Part shown: one piece after another, positions 1-7,532 of the stretch
Numbering within the stretch: position 1 is the first letter of the stretch
Layout of the letters: each line of letters begins with the position of its first letter
From: Noviluteimonas gilva
Lineage (GTDB): Bacteria; Pseudomonadota; Gammaproteobacteria; Xanthomonadales; Xanthomonadaceae
Direction: 5' to 3'
Assembly (NCBI RefSeq): GCF_009740395.1
Contig: NZ_WOXT01000005.1
Location: 215,552-279,551, forward strand
Length of the DNA: 64,000 bases
The notes under the pieces: model-generated
Seen by the model: only the letters and a program-made list of their open reading frames with translations
Database searches by the model: none
What the model was told of the DNA's origin: nothing
Made by a program: the position numbers and the translations under genes

Positions 1-1
1 G

Positions 2-1846
2 CGCCGCAACGATGGCCTGGACTACGTGCCGACGCAGAAGTCGGTGTTGTTCGGGCATCACTTCGCCGCGATCGCCGGCGCGGGTCCGCTCGTGGGCCCG
101 GTCCTCGCCGCGCAAATGGGTTACTTGCCCGGCCTGTTGTGGATCCTGTTCGGCGTCGTGCTCGCCGGCGCGGTGCAGGACATGATGGTCCTGTTCCTTT
201 CGGTGCGGCGCGACGGGCGTTCGCTCGGCGAGATGATCCGCACCGAACTCGGCGCCGCCGCGGGCGTCACCGCGATGATCGGCATCCTCGCGATCATGGT
301 GATCCTGCTCGCGGTGCTCGGGCTCGTCGTGGTGAAAGCGCTCGGCGAAAGCCCGTGGGGCACGTTCACCGTGGCGATGACGATTCCGATCGCCTTGTTG
401 ATGGGCGCATGGCTGCGGTGGTTTCGCCCGGGGCGCATCCTCGAAGCTTCGATCATCGGCCTGGTGTTGCTGCTCGCGTCGATCTGGCTCGGCGGGCACG
501 TGGCGGCGTCGCCGGAATGGGCGCCGGTGTTCACCTTCGACGGCAAGGCCCTGGCGTGGATGCTGATCGCCTACGGCTTCATCGCCGCGGTGTTGCCGGT
601 GTGGATGCTGCTCGCACCGCGCGATTATCTCTCCACGTTCCTCAAGATCGGCACGGTCGTGTTGCTCGCCGTCGCGATCCTGGTCGCGATGCCCGAACTG
701 AAGATGCCCGCGGTGACGCGCTTCGTCGACGGCACGGGCCCCGTGTTCGCCGGCGCCCTGTTCCCGTTCCTGTTCATCACCATCGCGTGCGGCGCGATCT
801 CCGGCTTCCATGCGCTGATCGCTTCCGGCACCACGCCGAAGATGATTTCGAACGAACGCGAGATCCGCGCGATCGGTTACGGCGGCATGTTGATGGAAGC
901 CTTCGTCGCTGTGATGGCGCTGGTGGCGGCCTGCGTGCTCGACCCGGCGGTGTATTTCGCGATGAACGCACCGGCCGCCGCGATCGGCACGACGGCCGAA
1001 TCGGCCGCGCAGGCGATCGCGCAATGGGGCTTCGTCGTCACGCCGGACGTGCTGACGCAAACCGCGCGCGAGATCGGCGAAACGACCATCCTCTCGCGCA
1101 CCGGTGGCGCACCGACGCTCGCCGTCGGCATGGCGCAACTCCTCCACGGCATCGCCGGCGGCACCGGGATGATGGCCTTCTGGTACCACTACGCGATCCT
1201 GTTCGAAGCCTTGTTCATCCTCACGACGATCGACGCGGGCACGCGCGTGGCGCGCTTCATGCTGCAGGATCTCGTCGGCCTGGCGGTGCCCTCGTTCAAG
1301 CGCACCGAGAGCTGGACCGCGAACCTGGTGTGTACCGCGCTCGCGGTCGCGGGCTGGGGTTGGTTCCTTTACCAGGGCGTCGTCGATCCGCTCGGCGGCA
1401 TCAACACGCTGTGGCCGTTGTTCGGCATCGCGAACCAGATGCTCGCGGGCCTGGCGATGATCTTCGTGTGCGCCGTGCTGGTGAAGATGAAGCGCGAGCG
1501 GTTCCTGTGGGTCGCCGCGGTGCCGACGACGTGGTTGCTCGTCTGCACGCTGACCGCGGGCTGGCAAAAACTCTTCCACGCCGATCCGAAGATCGGTTTC
1601 CTCGCCAACGCGCGCCGTTTCGGCGACGCCCTGGCGCGTGGCGAGGTGCTCGCGCCGGCGAAGTCGCTCGACGAAATGCGCCGCGTGATCTTCAACTACC
1701 AGGTCGACGCGGCGTTGTGCGCGTTGTTCATGGGCGTGGTGGTGCTCACGCTGGTGTTCGCGGTGCGCGCCGCCTTGCGTGCGCGTCGCAGCAGCACGCC
1801 GACCGCGATGGAGACGCCGCATGTGGCGCTCGACGCGACTCGTTGA
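2..1846 (+). CDS. cstA: Carbon starvation protein CstA (5' end outside the window)
   Basis: Inner-membrane transporter of the CstA/BtsT family, which takes up pyruvate or peptides. The reading frame is open from the first bases, so the true start lies upstream. 614 codons are present against about 700 in E. coli CstA, so roughly the first 85 residues are missing. The visible N-terminus carries the family signature NDGxDYVPT followed by LFGHHFAAIAGAGPLVGPVLAAQ. Many hydrophobic segments follow, and the C-terminal part has the conserved TTIDAGTRVARFMLQDL and LWPLFGIANQMLA stretches. The next gene, a small YbdD-like ORF, begins inside its last 26 bases, the usual pairing for this family. The family assignment is secure; the substrate is inferred from homologues. 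Confidence 0.95.
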   Translation, partial: RRNDGLDYVPTQKSVLFGHHFAAIAGAGPLVGPVLAAQMGYLPGLLWILFGVVLAGAVQDMMVLFLSVRRDGRSLGEMIRTELGAAAGVTAMIGILAIMVILLAVLGLVVVKALGESPWGTFTVAMTIPIALLMGAWLRWFRPGRILEASIIGLVLLLASIWLGGHVAASPEWAPVFTFDGKALAWMLIAYGFIAAVLPVWMLLAPRDYLSTFLKIGTVVLLAVAILVAMPELKMPAVTRFVDGTGPVFAGALFPFLFITIACGAISGFHALIASGTTPKMISNEREIRAIGYGGMLMEAFVAVMALVAACVLDPAVYFAMNAPAAAIGTTAESAAQAIAQWGFVVTPDVLTQTAREIGETTILSRTGGAPTLAVGMAQLLHGIAGGTGMMAFWYHYAILFEALFILTTIDAGTRVARFMLQDLVGLAVPSFKRTESWTANLVCTALAVAGWGWFLYQGVVDPLGGINTLWPLFGIANQMLAGLAMIFVCAVLVKMKRERFLWVAAVPTTWLLVCTLTAGWQKLFHADPKIGFLANARRFGDALARGEVLAPAKSLDEMRRVIFNYQVDAALCALFMGVVVLTLVFAVRAALRARRSSTPTAMETPHVALDATR

Positions 1847-2033
1847 GCAATTGCGCGACGCGTGGTCGGCCGCGACCGCCACCGCGCGCCTGGCGATCGG
1901 GCTACCCGATTACGACGCGTACGTCGCGCACATGCGCGCGCAGCACCCTGATGCGACACCGATGACGCGCGAAGCCTTCGCGATCGAACGCATGCAGGCG
2001 CGTTACGGAAAAGGGCGTTCGCGCTGCTGTTGA
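1821..2033 (+). CDS. YbdD/YjiX family small protein (CstA partner)
   Basis: A 70-residue protein beginning MWRSTRLVEQLRDAW, overlapping the end of cstA. It contains the family core GLPDYDAYVAHMRAQHP and the typical C-terminus with ARYGKG followed by RCC. YbdD/YjiX proteins are found immediately downstream of cstA or btsT in many proteobacteria and probably assist the transporter; their biochemical role is not settled. The start at 1821 is preferred over an upstream alternative because it restores the usual family length and removes an arginine-rich out-of-family extension. The overlap indicates translational coupling with cstA. Confidence 0.88.
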   Translation: MWRSTRLVEQLRDAWSAATATARLAIGLPDYDAYVAHMRAQHPDATPMTREAFAIERMQARYGKGRSRCC

Positions 2034-2153
2034 CGTGAGCGTCGCGTGAAATTTTTCGCCGCGACAAGCGGCTGTCCGGTTTGGTCCAACCTCATCCGTT
2101 GAGTGTGTTGCGACGGGGAGACCTCCCCGACCAACAACCCAAGGGGTGGACAC

Positions 2154-3047
2154 ATGGAACGGACTCGAAAGGCGTCTCGCACGACGCCGCTTCTCACAGC
2201 TTTGGTCGTCGCGGCACTCGCGACCGGCACGGCGTGGGCCTGCTACTGCTCGACCGGCACGATCATCGTCAAGAAGTTCTACGACAAGAACGCCAACGGC
2301 GTGCACGACGTCGGTGAAGTCCGCCTTGCGGGCTGGCCGATGACGCTCGGCTCCGCATCGCTCGGCACGCTCGGCGTGCTGCCGACCGACAGCTTCGGCT
2401 ACGCGCAGTTCTCGAACATCCCGATCGGCACGGACTACATCGTGTCCGAAGCCACCCCGCTCGGCGGCAACTGGGTGCAGTCCGCGCCCGTCGATGCGCA
2501 GGGCCATCCGATCAACCCGCAGACCGGCATCGCCGTGCAAGTCGGCAAGACGACGCAACTGACGTTCGGCAACTACTGCACCAAGCCGAGCGGCGGCAAG
2601 ACGCCGGGGTACTGGCACAACAAGAACGGCCTGGCGACGTTGATGGACGGCGGCTCGCTCGCACCGGAGTTCGCGATCCTGTCGGCGCTCAATCTCGTCG
2701 GCGCGAGCGGCAGCGCATTCGATCCGACCAACCACCCGCAGTTCGCCACGTGGCTGCTCGACAGCAACGCGACCAACATGGCGTGGAAGTTGTCGACGCA
2801 CCTGGCGGCGATGCGGCTCAACGTCGAAGCGGGATTCGTCGACGGCACGCGCATCTACGCGCCCTTCGGTGGAACGATCAACGAGTTGATCGCGGTGGCG
2901 AACGCCTCGCTTGCCGACAGCCCGTACACGCCGTCGGGCCATCCCGATCGCGCGGAACAGGAAGTCCTGAAGAACTACCTCGATGCACTCAACAACGGTG
3001 CCGGCGTGGTCAATCCGACGCCGTGCGCGCGCGTGTTCGAGTACTGA
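2154..3047 (+). CDS. Secreted protein with SdrD-B-like and GYW-type domains, function unknown
   Basis: A 297-residue exported protein. The start at 2154 has AAGGGGTGGA just upstream and gives a clean signal peptide (RTTPLLTALVVAALATGTAWA). The mature N-terminus is Cys-containing and is followed by IIVKKFYDKNANGVHDVGE, the pattern of Ca-binding prealbumin-like/SdrD-B repeats. The C-terminal half has GGKTPGYWHNKNG, then WKLSTHLAAMRLNVEAGF, a domain I recognise from many uncharacterised secreted bacterial proteins. No catalytic motif is visible. It stands alone between ybdD and a convergent small gene, with a strong stem-loop after its stop. Export is well supported; function is unknown. Confidence 0.8.
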   Translation: MERTRKASRTTPLLTALVVAALATGTAWACYCSTGTIIVKKFYDKNANGVHDVGEVRLAGWPMTLGSASLGTLGVLPTDSFGYAQFSNIPIGTDYIVSEATPLGGNWVQSAPVDAQGHPINPQTGIAVQVGKTTQLTFGNYCTKPSGGKTPGYWHNKNGLATLMDGGSLAPEFAILSALNLVGASGSAFDPTNHPQFATWLLDSNATNMAWKLSTHLAAMRLNVEAGFVDGTRIYAPFGGTINELIAVANASLADSPYTPSGHPDRAEQEVLKNYLDALNNGAGVVNPTPCARVFEY

Positions 3048-3060
3048 AAGACGGTTTGAA

Positions 3061-3087
3061 GCGTCGCGCACGTCAGGTGCGCGACGC
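3061..3087. terminator. Perfect 11-bp stem-loop between convergent genes
   Basis: GCGTCGCGCAC, a 5-nt loop, then GTGCGCGACGC. It lies 14 bases after the stop of the secreted protein and also forms the last codons and the stop of the convergent small gene. There is no T-tract on either side, so it may act as a bidirectional RNA-end stabiliser or a weak terminator. Confidence 0.5.
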
Positions 3088-3261
3088 GATCGTCCCCCAC
3101 GCCGCCGCCTTCCTTCGATCCTTGCCGCAACGCCGGTCGGCCTTGTCCGGCTCGAATCGGATCATCTCGCGGCGATCGTTCGACTTGCGCCGCTCGACGT
3201 TCTTCCGACGGTCCGGCCCGCGATACGCCTTGAACTCGCCCCCGTGGTCGATCTCGTACAT
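3073..3261 (-). CDS. Small basic DRRK-repeat protein, function unknown
   Basis: A 62-residue protein starting MYEIDHGGEFKAY, preceded by a good GGGAGG ribosome binding site. It is built of charged repeats: GPDRRK, ERRKSN, DRRE, DRRCGK, DRRK. Similar short DRRK/ERRK-rich proteins occur in other gammaproteobacteria without assigned function. It ends inside the stem-loop shared with the convergent secreted-protein gene. It could be a small nucleic-acid or phospholipid-binding protein, but nothing proves this. Coding status is moderately supported by the ribosome binding site and the conserved composition. Confidence 0.6.
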   Translation of the reverse strand: MYEIDHGGEFKAYRGPDRRKNVERRKSNDRREMIRFEPDKADRRCGKDRRKAAAWGTIASRT

Positions 3262-3323
3262 GCCGCCTCCCCTAGTCGGAGCGGCCACGCTCGTGTGGCC
3301 ACCGTCGAGGCTGCGTGAAAACA

Positions 3324-3349
3324 AAAGGCCCCGCAACCGCGGGGCCTTT
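3324..3349 (-). terminator. Rho-independent terminator of the OPT-peptidase operon
   Basis: Stem GGCCCCGC/GCGGGGCC with a 4-base loop, followed on the minus strand by TTTTGTTTT. It lies 21 bases beyond the stop of the S9 peptidase. Confidence 0.85.
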
Positions 3350-3369
3350 GGTCGGTCGAATCGGCCGGA

Positions 3370-5436
3370 TTACTGGCCGATATGCTGCTTCAGCCACGCA
3401 TTGACCGTGTCGTGCCAGAGCACGCTGTTCTGCGGCTTGAGCACCCAATGGTTCTCGTCGGGGAAGTACAGGAACTTCGACTCGATCCCCTGGCGCTGCG
3501 CCGCGGTGAATGCGCCGATGCCCTGCTCCACCGGAATGCGGAAGTCCAACTGGCCATGCACCACGAGGATCGGCTTCTTCCAATCCTTGACGTGGTTGAC
3601 CGGATTGAAGCGCTCGTAGTTTTCCGGATGCTCGAACGGCGTGCCGCCGTTTTCCCATTCGCTGAACCACAGTTCTTCGGTCGCGTAACCCATCATGCGC
3701 TGGTCGAACACGCCGTCGTGCGACACCAGGCACTTCCACGGCGCATTCCAGTTGCCGGCGATCCAGTTGACCATGAAGCCGCCGTACGACGCGCCGAGCG
3801 CGCAGGCCTTCGAGCCGTCGAGGAAGTCGAACTGCTTGAGCGCCGCGTCCCAACCCTTCTGCAGGTCTTCGAGCGGGCGATCGCCCCAATGCTGGCTGAT
3901 CGCGTCGGTGAAGGCCTGGCCGTAACCGGTCGAACCGTGGAAGTCGATCATGACCACCGCGTAGCCCTGGCCGGCGTAGGTCTGCGGATTCCAGCGATAG
4001 CTCCAGCCGTTGCCGAAGCTGCCCTGCGGGCCGCCGTGGATCAGGAACGCGACCGGGTACTTCTTGCCCGGCTGGTAGTTCCAGGGCTTCACGACGTAAC
4101 CGTGCACGGTCTCGTTGTTCCAGCCGGCGAACTTGAACTGCGTGGCTTCGCCGAACTTCACGTCGGGCACCATTTCGCCGGCGCTCTGCGTGATCGCACG
4201 CGGCGTCGCACCATCGGGCTGCGCGGCGAACAACTGATCGCCGGACTGCAACGAGTTGCGCGTGTAGACGAGCGTCGGGCCGGCGAGATCGACCGCGGTC
4301 ACGGTGCCGTCCTTGATGATCGACGTGACTTCGCCGCTCGCGATGTCGACGGAGAAGAGCGGGGCCTGGCCGAGTTCTTCGGCGGTGGTGTAGATGGACT
4401 TACCGTCTTCTGAAAGCAAAATACCGTTCGCGGAGGCGTCCCACTTCGACGCGATCTCGCGGGTGCTACCTGTACCAGGATCCATCGCCATCAGCGCGAA
4501 GCGGTCGGCTTCGAAACCCGGGCGCTTCATCGCGCGGTAGTACAGCGTCTTGCCGTCGTTGGCGAACACCGGGTTGGTGTCCCACGCCTTGTTGGCGGCG
4601 GTGAGGTTCTTCGCGGCGCCCGTGCCGTCGGCGTTGACCATGTACAGGTCGAAGTTGGTCGACCACGGTTCGACGTTGTCGGCCTTGCGCGCGGACAACA
4701 CGAGCGACTTGCCGTCGGGCGACCACGCCATCTCGCTCGTGTCGCCGAACGGACGCGACGGCACGTCGCCGATCACATCGCTGCCGACGAGCGTGGCCTG
4801 CGTGATCTTCGCGCCATCGGCGGCGAAGGGCGCGACGAACACGCGATTGAGCTTGCCTTCGTTCCAGGCATCCCAGTGGCGGATGAAGAGGCGGTCGAAC
4901 ACGACGCCCGAGGCCTTGCGCTCTTCGCGCTCCTTGCTGCGCGTGACGTTGCACTGCAGGTCGGCCTTGCAGTCGGCGAACACTTCCAGCGCGAGCGCGA
5001 CGCGCTTGCCGTCGGGCGAAACGACGTAGCCGCCGACATCGACGGCCAGGTCCGTCAGCTGCACCGGCGTGCCACCGGCGACCGCGATCGAATACAGCTG
5101 CATCGAGCCGCCCTTCGCGCTGAGGAAGTACACGCGCGTGCCGTCGTCGGAGAAGGTCGCGGAGTTGACGCTCCAGCCTTCGGGCGTGAGGCGCACCGGC
5201 GGCGCGGCGTCGCGTGCGAACAGGTCTTCGATCCACAGCGACGTCGCGCTCTTGTTCGCCGCGAAATCCACGACGCGCTTGGCGAACACGACCTTGCGGC
5301 CGTCGGGCGACAACACGGGTGCGGACACGCGATCGAGCTTGGCGAGATCGCGCACTTCGAAGCCGCGCTCGGCGTGAGCGAGCGCGGGCAATGCGGCGAG
5401 CAACGCCAGCGCGAGGATGGAATGGACAGACTTCAT
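3370..5436 (-). CDS. Secreted S9 family prolyl oligopeptidase/acylaminoacyl peptidase
   Basis: A 688-residue exported serine peptidase. Residues 1-22 (MKSVHSILALALLAALPALAHA) are a signal peptide. The N-terminal two thirds is a WD40-like beta-propeller with repeated PDGK and SPDG motifs. The C-terminal alpha/beta hydrolase domain shows the full catalytic triad: Ser550 in GASYGG, Asp631 in GQLDFRIP and His663 in DENHW. It probably trims peptides in the periplasm. It begins 17 bases after the stop of the OPT transporter gene on the same strand, so peptide uptake and hydrolysis appear to be one operon, closed by a terminator at about 3340. Confidence 0.94.
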   Translation of the reverse strand: MKSVHSILALALLAALPALAHAERGFEVRDLAKLDRVSAPVLSPDGRKVVFAKRVVDFAANKSATSLWIEDLFARDAAPPVRLTPEGWSVNSATFSDDGTRVYFLSAKGGSMQLYSIAVAGGTPVQLTDLAVDVGGYVVSPDGKRVALALEVFADCKADLQCNVTRSKEREERKASGVVFDRLFIRHWDAWNEGKLNRVFVAPFAADGAKITQATLVGSDVIGDVPSRPFGDTSEMAWSPDGKSLVLSARKADNVEPWSTNFDLYMVNADGTGAAKNLTAANKAWDTNPVFANDGKTLYYRAMKRPGFEADRFALMAMDPGTGSTREIASKWDASANGILLSEDGKSIYTTAEELGQAPLFSVDIASGEVTSIIKDGTVTAVDLAGPTLVYTRNSLQSGDQLFAAQPDGATPRAITQSAGEMVPDVKFGEATQFKFAGWNNETVHGYVVKPWNYQPGKKYPVAFLIHGGPQGSFGNGWSYRWNPQTYAGQGYAVVMIDFHGSTGYGQAFTDAISQHWGDRPLEDLQKGWDAALKQFDFLDGSKACALGASYGGFMVNWIAGNWNAPWKCLVSHDGVFDQRMMGYATEELWFSEWENGGTPFEHPENYERFNPVNHVKDWKKPILVVHGQLDFRIPVEQGIGAFTAAQRQGIESKFLYFPDENHWVLKPQNSVLWHDTVNAWLKQHIGQ

Positions 5437-5453
5437 CTAAAAGACTCCGTGGA

Positions 5454-7403
5454 TCAGGTGTGTGCGTGCGAACGAATCGCGGTGCGGAACAGAAGCCAGG
5501 CGACGAACGCCAGCACAGCCAGGCCGATGAGCTGCGCGATGCCTTCGCCCGTGCGCAGCGTCTCGGGCAGCGCGAGGATGTCGCCACGGCTGCTCACGAC
5601 GATCGGGACCGCGATCAGGATGCCCATCAGCGCTTCGCCGGTGATCAGGCCAGCCGAGAACAGGACGCCCGGGCGGTGGATGCGGTCGCGGCCTTCCTCG
5701 GTGTCGGCATGCATGTGCAGGCGCTTCTCGACGAACCACGACAGCAGGCCGCCGAGGAAAATCGGCACCATGAGTTCGAGCGGGAGGTAGATGCCGATCG
5801 CCGCGGCGAGCACGGGCACTCGGAAGTGCGAACCGCGCTTCTTCAGTACCTCGTCGATCGCGATGATGATCGCGCCGATGACGCCGCCGGCGATGATCAT
5901 GTTCCAGGGCAATTCGCCGCCGAACATGCCTTTGGCCACCGACGCCATCAGCGTGGCCTGCGGTGCGTTGAGCGAGTTGGGATGCTCCGGCGTCGCCGGG
6001 CCGATGCCGTAGGCCTGGGACAGCAGGTTCAGCACCGGGGCCATGATCAGCGCGCAGGAGAACGAGCCGATGCCGAGCATGAGCTGCTGCTTCCACGGCG
6101 TCGCGCCGACGATGTAGCCGGCCTTGAGATCCTGCAGGTTGTCGCCGCCGACCGCCGCCGCGCAGCAAACCACCGCGCCGATCATGATCGCGGCGACCGC
6201 GCCGATCTGGGAATCGCGACCGAGCAGCAGCATCAGCACGACCGATGCGAACAGGATCGTCGCGATCGTGATGCCCGACACCGGATTGTTCGAGGAACCG
6301 ACCAGACCGGCAAGGTAGGCCGATACGGACACGAACAGGAAGCCGGCGACGATCATGATCAGCGTCATCGGGATACTGACGCCCCAGTTCGACACGATCG
6401 CCTGGTACAGACCGAGCAGCGGCAGGACGAAGAGTACGAGCGCGACGAGCATCCACTTCATCGGCAGGTCGCGTTCGGTTTCCGCGACGATCGCACCGCT
6501 GCCCTTGCGGGCCGCGGCGATGCCGCTCTTGATGCCCGAGGCGAGCGACTTGCGCAGCGAGAACAAGGTCCAGATGCCGCCGACCAGCATCGCGCCGACA
6601 CCGAGGTAACGGATGCGCTCGCCGCGCAGGATCCCGGCGGTGTCGAAGGCGCTCTGGCCCGCGACGGCCGCGGCCATCGCCGGATCGCTTCCGAGGAAGA
6701 ACGCGTGGTAGATCGGGATCGCGATGTTGTAGGACAGGATGCTGCCCGACACGACCACGATGCCGATGTTGAGCCCGACGATGTAGCCCACGCCGAGCAG
6801 CGCCGGCGACAGGCCAGTGCCCATGTAGCCGAGGTACTTGCCGAAGAAGCCGGCGCCGGCCGCGTTGTCGGGAATCAGGCGCAGGCCGCTTTCGGCGAAC
6901 AACTTCACGATGCCGCCGAGTGCGGCGGAAATGCCGAGGATCTTCAAACCCGGGCCCGGGTTCTCGCCGGCCTTGAGCACTTCGGCCGCGGCCTTGCCCT
7001 CGGGGAACGGGAGCGGATCGTCGACGATCATCGAACGACGCAGGGGGACCGAGAACAGCACGCCGAGCAGGCCGCCGAGGCCTGCGATCGCGAGCACCCA
7101 CGAGTACCGGAAGTCATCCCAATAGCCCAGGATGATCAGCGCGGGAATGGTGAAGATCACACCGGCCGCGATCGACGAACCGGCGGACGCGCCGGTCTGC
7201 ACGATGTTGTTCTCGAGGATCGTGCCGCCGCCGAGCAGGCGGAGCACGCCCATCGACACCACCGCCGCGGGAATCGCGGTCGCGATGGTCAGGCCGGCGA
7301 ACAGGCCGAGGTAGGCGTTGGCCGCGGCCAGGATCATCGCCAGCACGATGGCGAGCAAGACGGCGCGGAAGGTCAATTGCGGCACGGCCGCAGGCTGGTT
7401 CAT
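5454..7403 (-). CDS. OPT family oligopeptide transporter
   Basis: A 649-residue multi-spanning inner-membrane protein of the OPT family. The start at 7403 gives MNQPAAVPQLTFRAVLLAIVLAM; the longer open frame upstream is a GC-rich shadow over the POT gene and is rejected. Family marks include NAYLGLFAGLTIATAIPAAV, NIVQTGASAGSSIAAGVIFT and repeated hydrophobic segments through LPLELMVPIFLGGLLSWFVEKRL. OPT proteins import oligopeptides or metal chelates; the adjacent peptidase favours peptides. It is divergent from the POT symporter at 7533, so a 129-base region carries both promoters. Confidence 0.93.
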   Translation of the reverse strand: MNQPAAVPQLTFRAVLLAIVLAMILAAANAYLGLFAGLTIATAIPAAVVSMGVLRLLGGGTILENNIVQTGASAGSSIAAGVIFTIPALIILGYWDDFRYSWVLAIAGLGGLLGVLFSVPLRRSMIVDDPLPFPEGKAAAEVLKAGENPGPGLKILGISAALGGIVKLFAESGLRLIPDNAAGAGFFGKYLGYMGTGLSPALLGVGYIVGLNIGIVVVSGSILSYNIAIPIYHAFFLGSDPAMAAAVAGQSAFDTAGILRGERIRYLGVGAMLVGGIWTLFSLRKSLASGIKSGIAAARKGSGAIVAETERDLPMKWMLVALVLFVLPLLGLYQAIVSNWGVSIPMTLIMIVAGFLFVSVSAYLAGLVGSSNNPVSGITIATILFASVVLMLLLGRDSQIGAVAAIMIGAVVCCAAAVGGDNLQDLKAGYIVGATPWKQQLMLGIGSFSCALIMAPVLNLLSQAYGIGPATPEHPNSLNAPQATLMASVAKGMFGGELPWNMIIAGGVIGAIIIAIDEVLKKRGSHFRVPVLAAAIGIYLPLELMVPIFLGGLLSWFVEKRLHMHADTEEGRDRIHRPGVLFSAGLITGEALMGILIAVPIVVSSRGDILALPETLRTGEGIAQLIGLAVLAFVAWLLFRTAIRSHAHT

Positions 7404-7490
7404 CGGAAGTCCCCGGGGCCACGAAAACGCCGAAAGTAAGCGACGGGGCGCCAATCCGTCCAGCGCGACCGACTTGCGGGGCCCGCAGCC

Positions 7491-7496
7491 TATACT
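7491..7496 (+). promoter_or_regulatory. Possible -10 box of the POT symporter gene
   Basis: TATACT, 36 bases before the POT start codon in the divergent intergenic region. No good -35 element is visible at 16-18 bases upstream, so this is tentative. Confidence 0.35.
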
Positions 7497-7532
7497 CGCC
7501 TCGCCTGTCCGGCCCCGGGGGGAGCCAGCGCG

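Noticed and set aside
5214..7439. A 741-codon plus-strand frame over the OPT and peptidase genes
   Set aside because: Asp/Arg/Gln-rich shadow of two recognisable genes; no ribosome site or domain.
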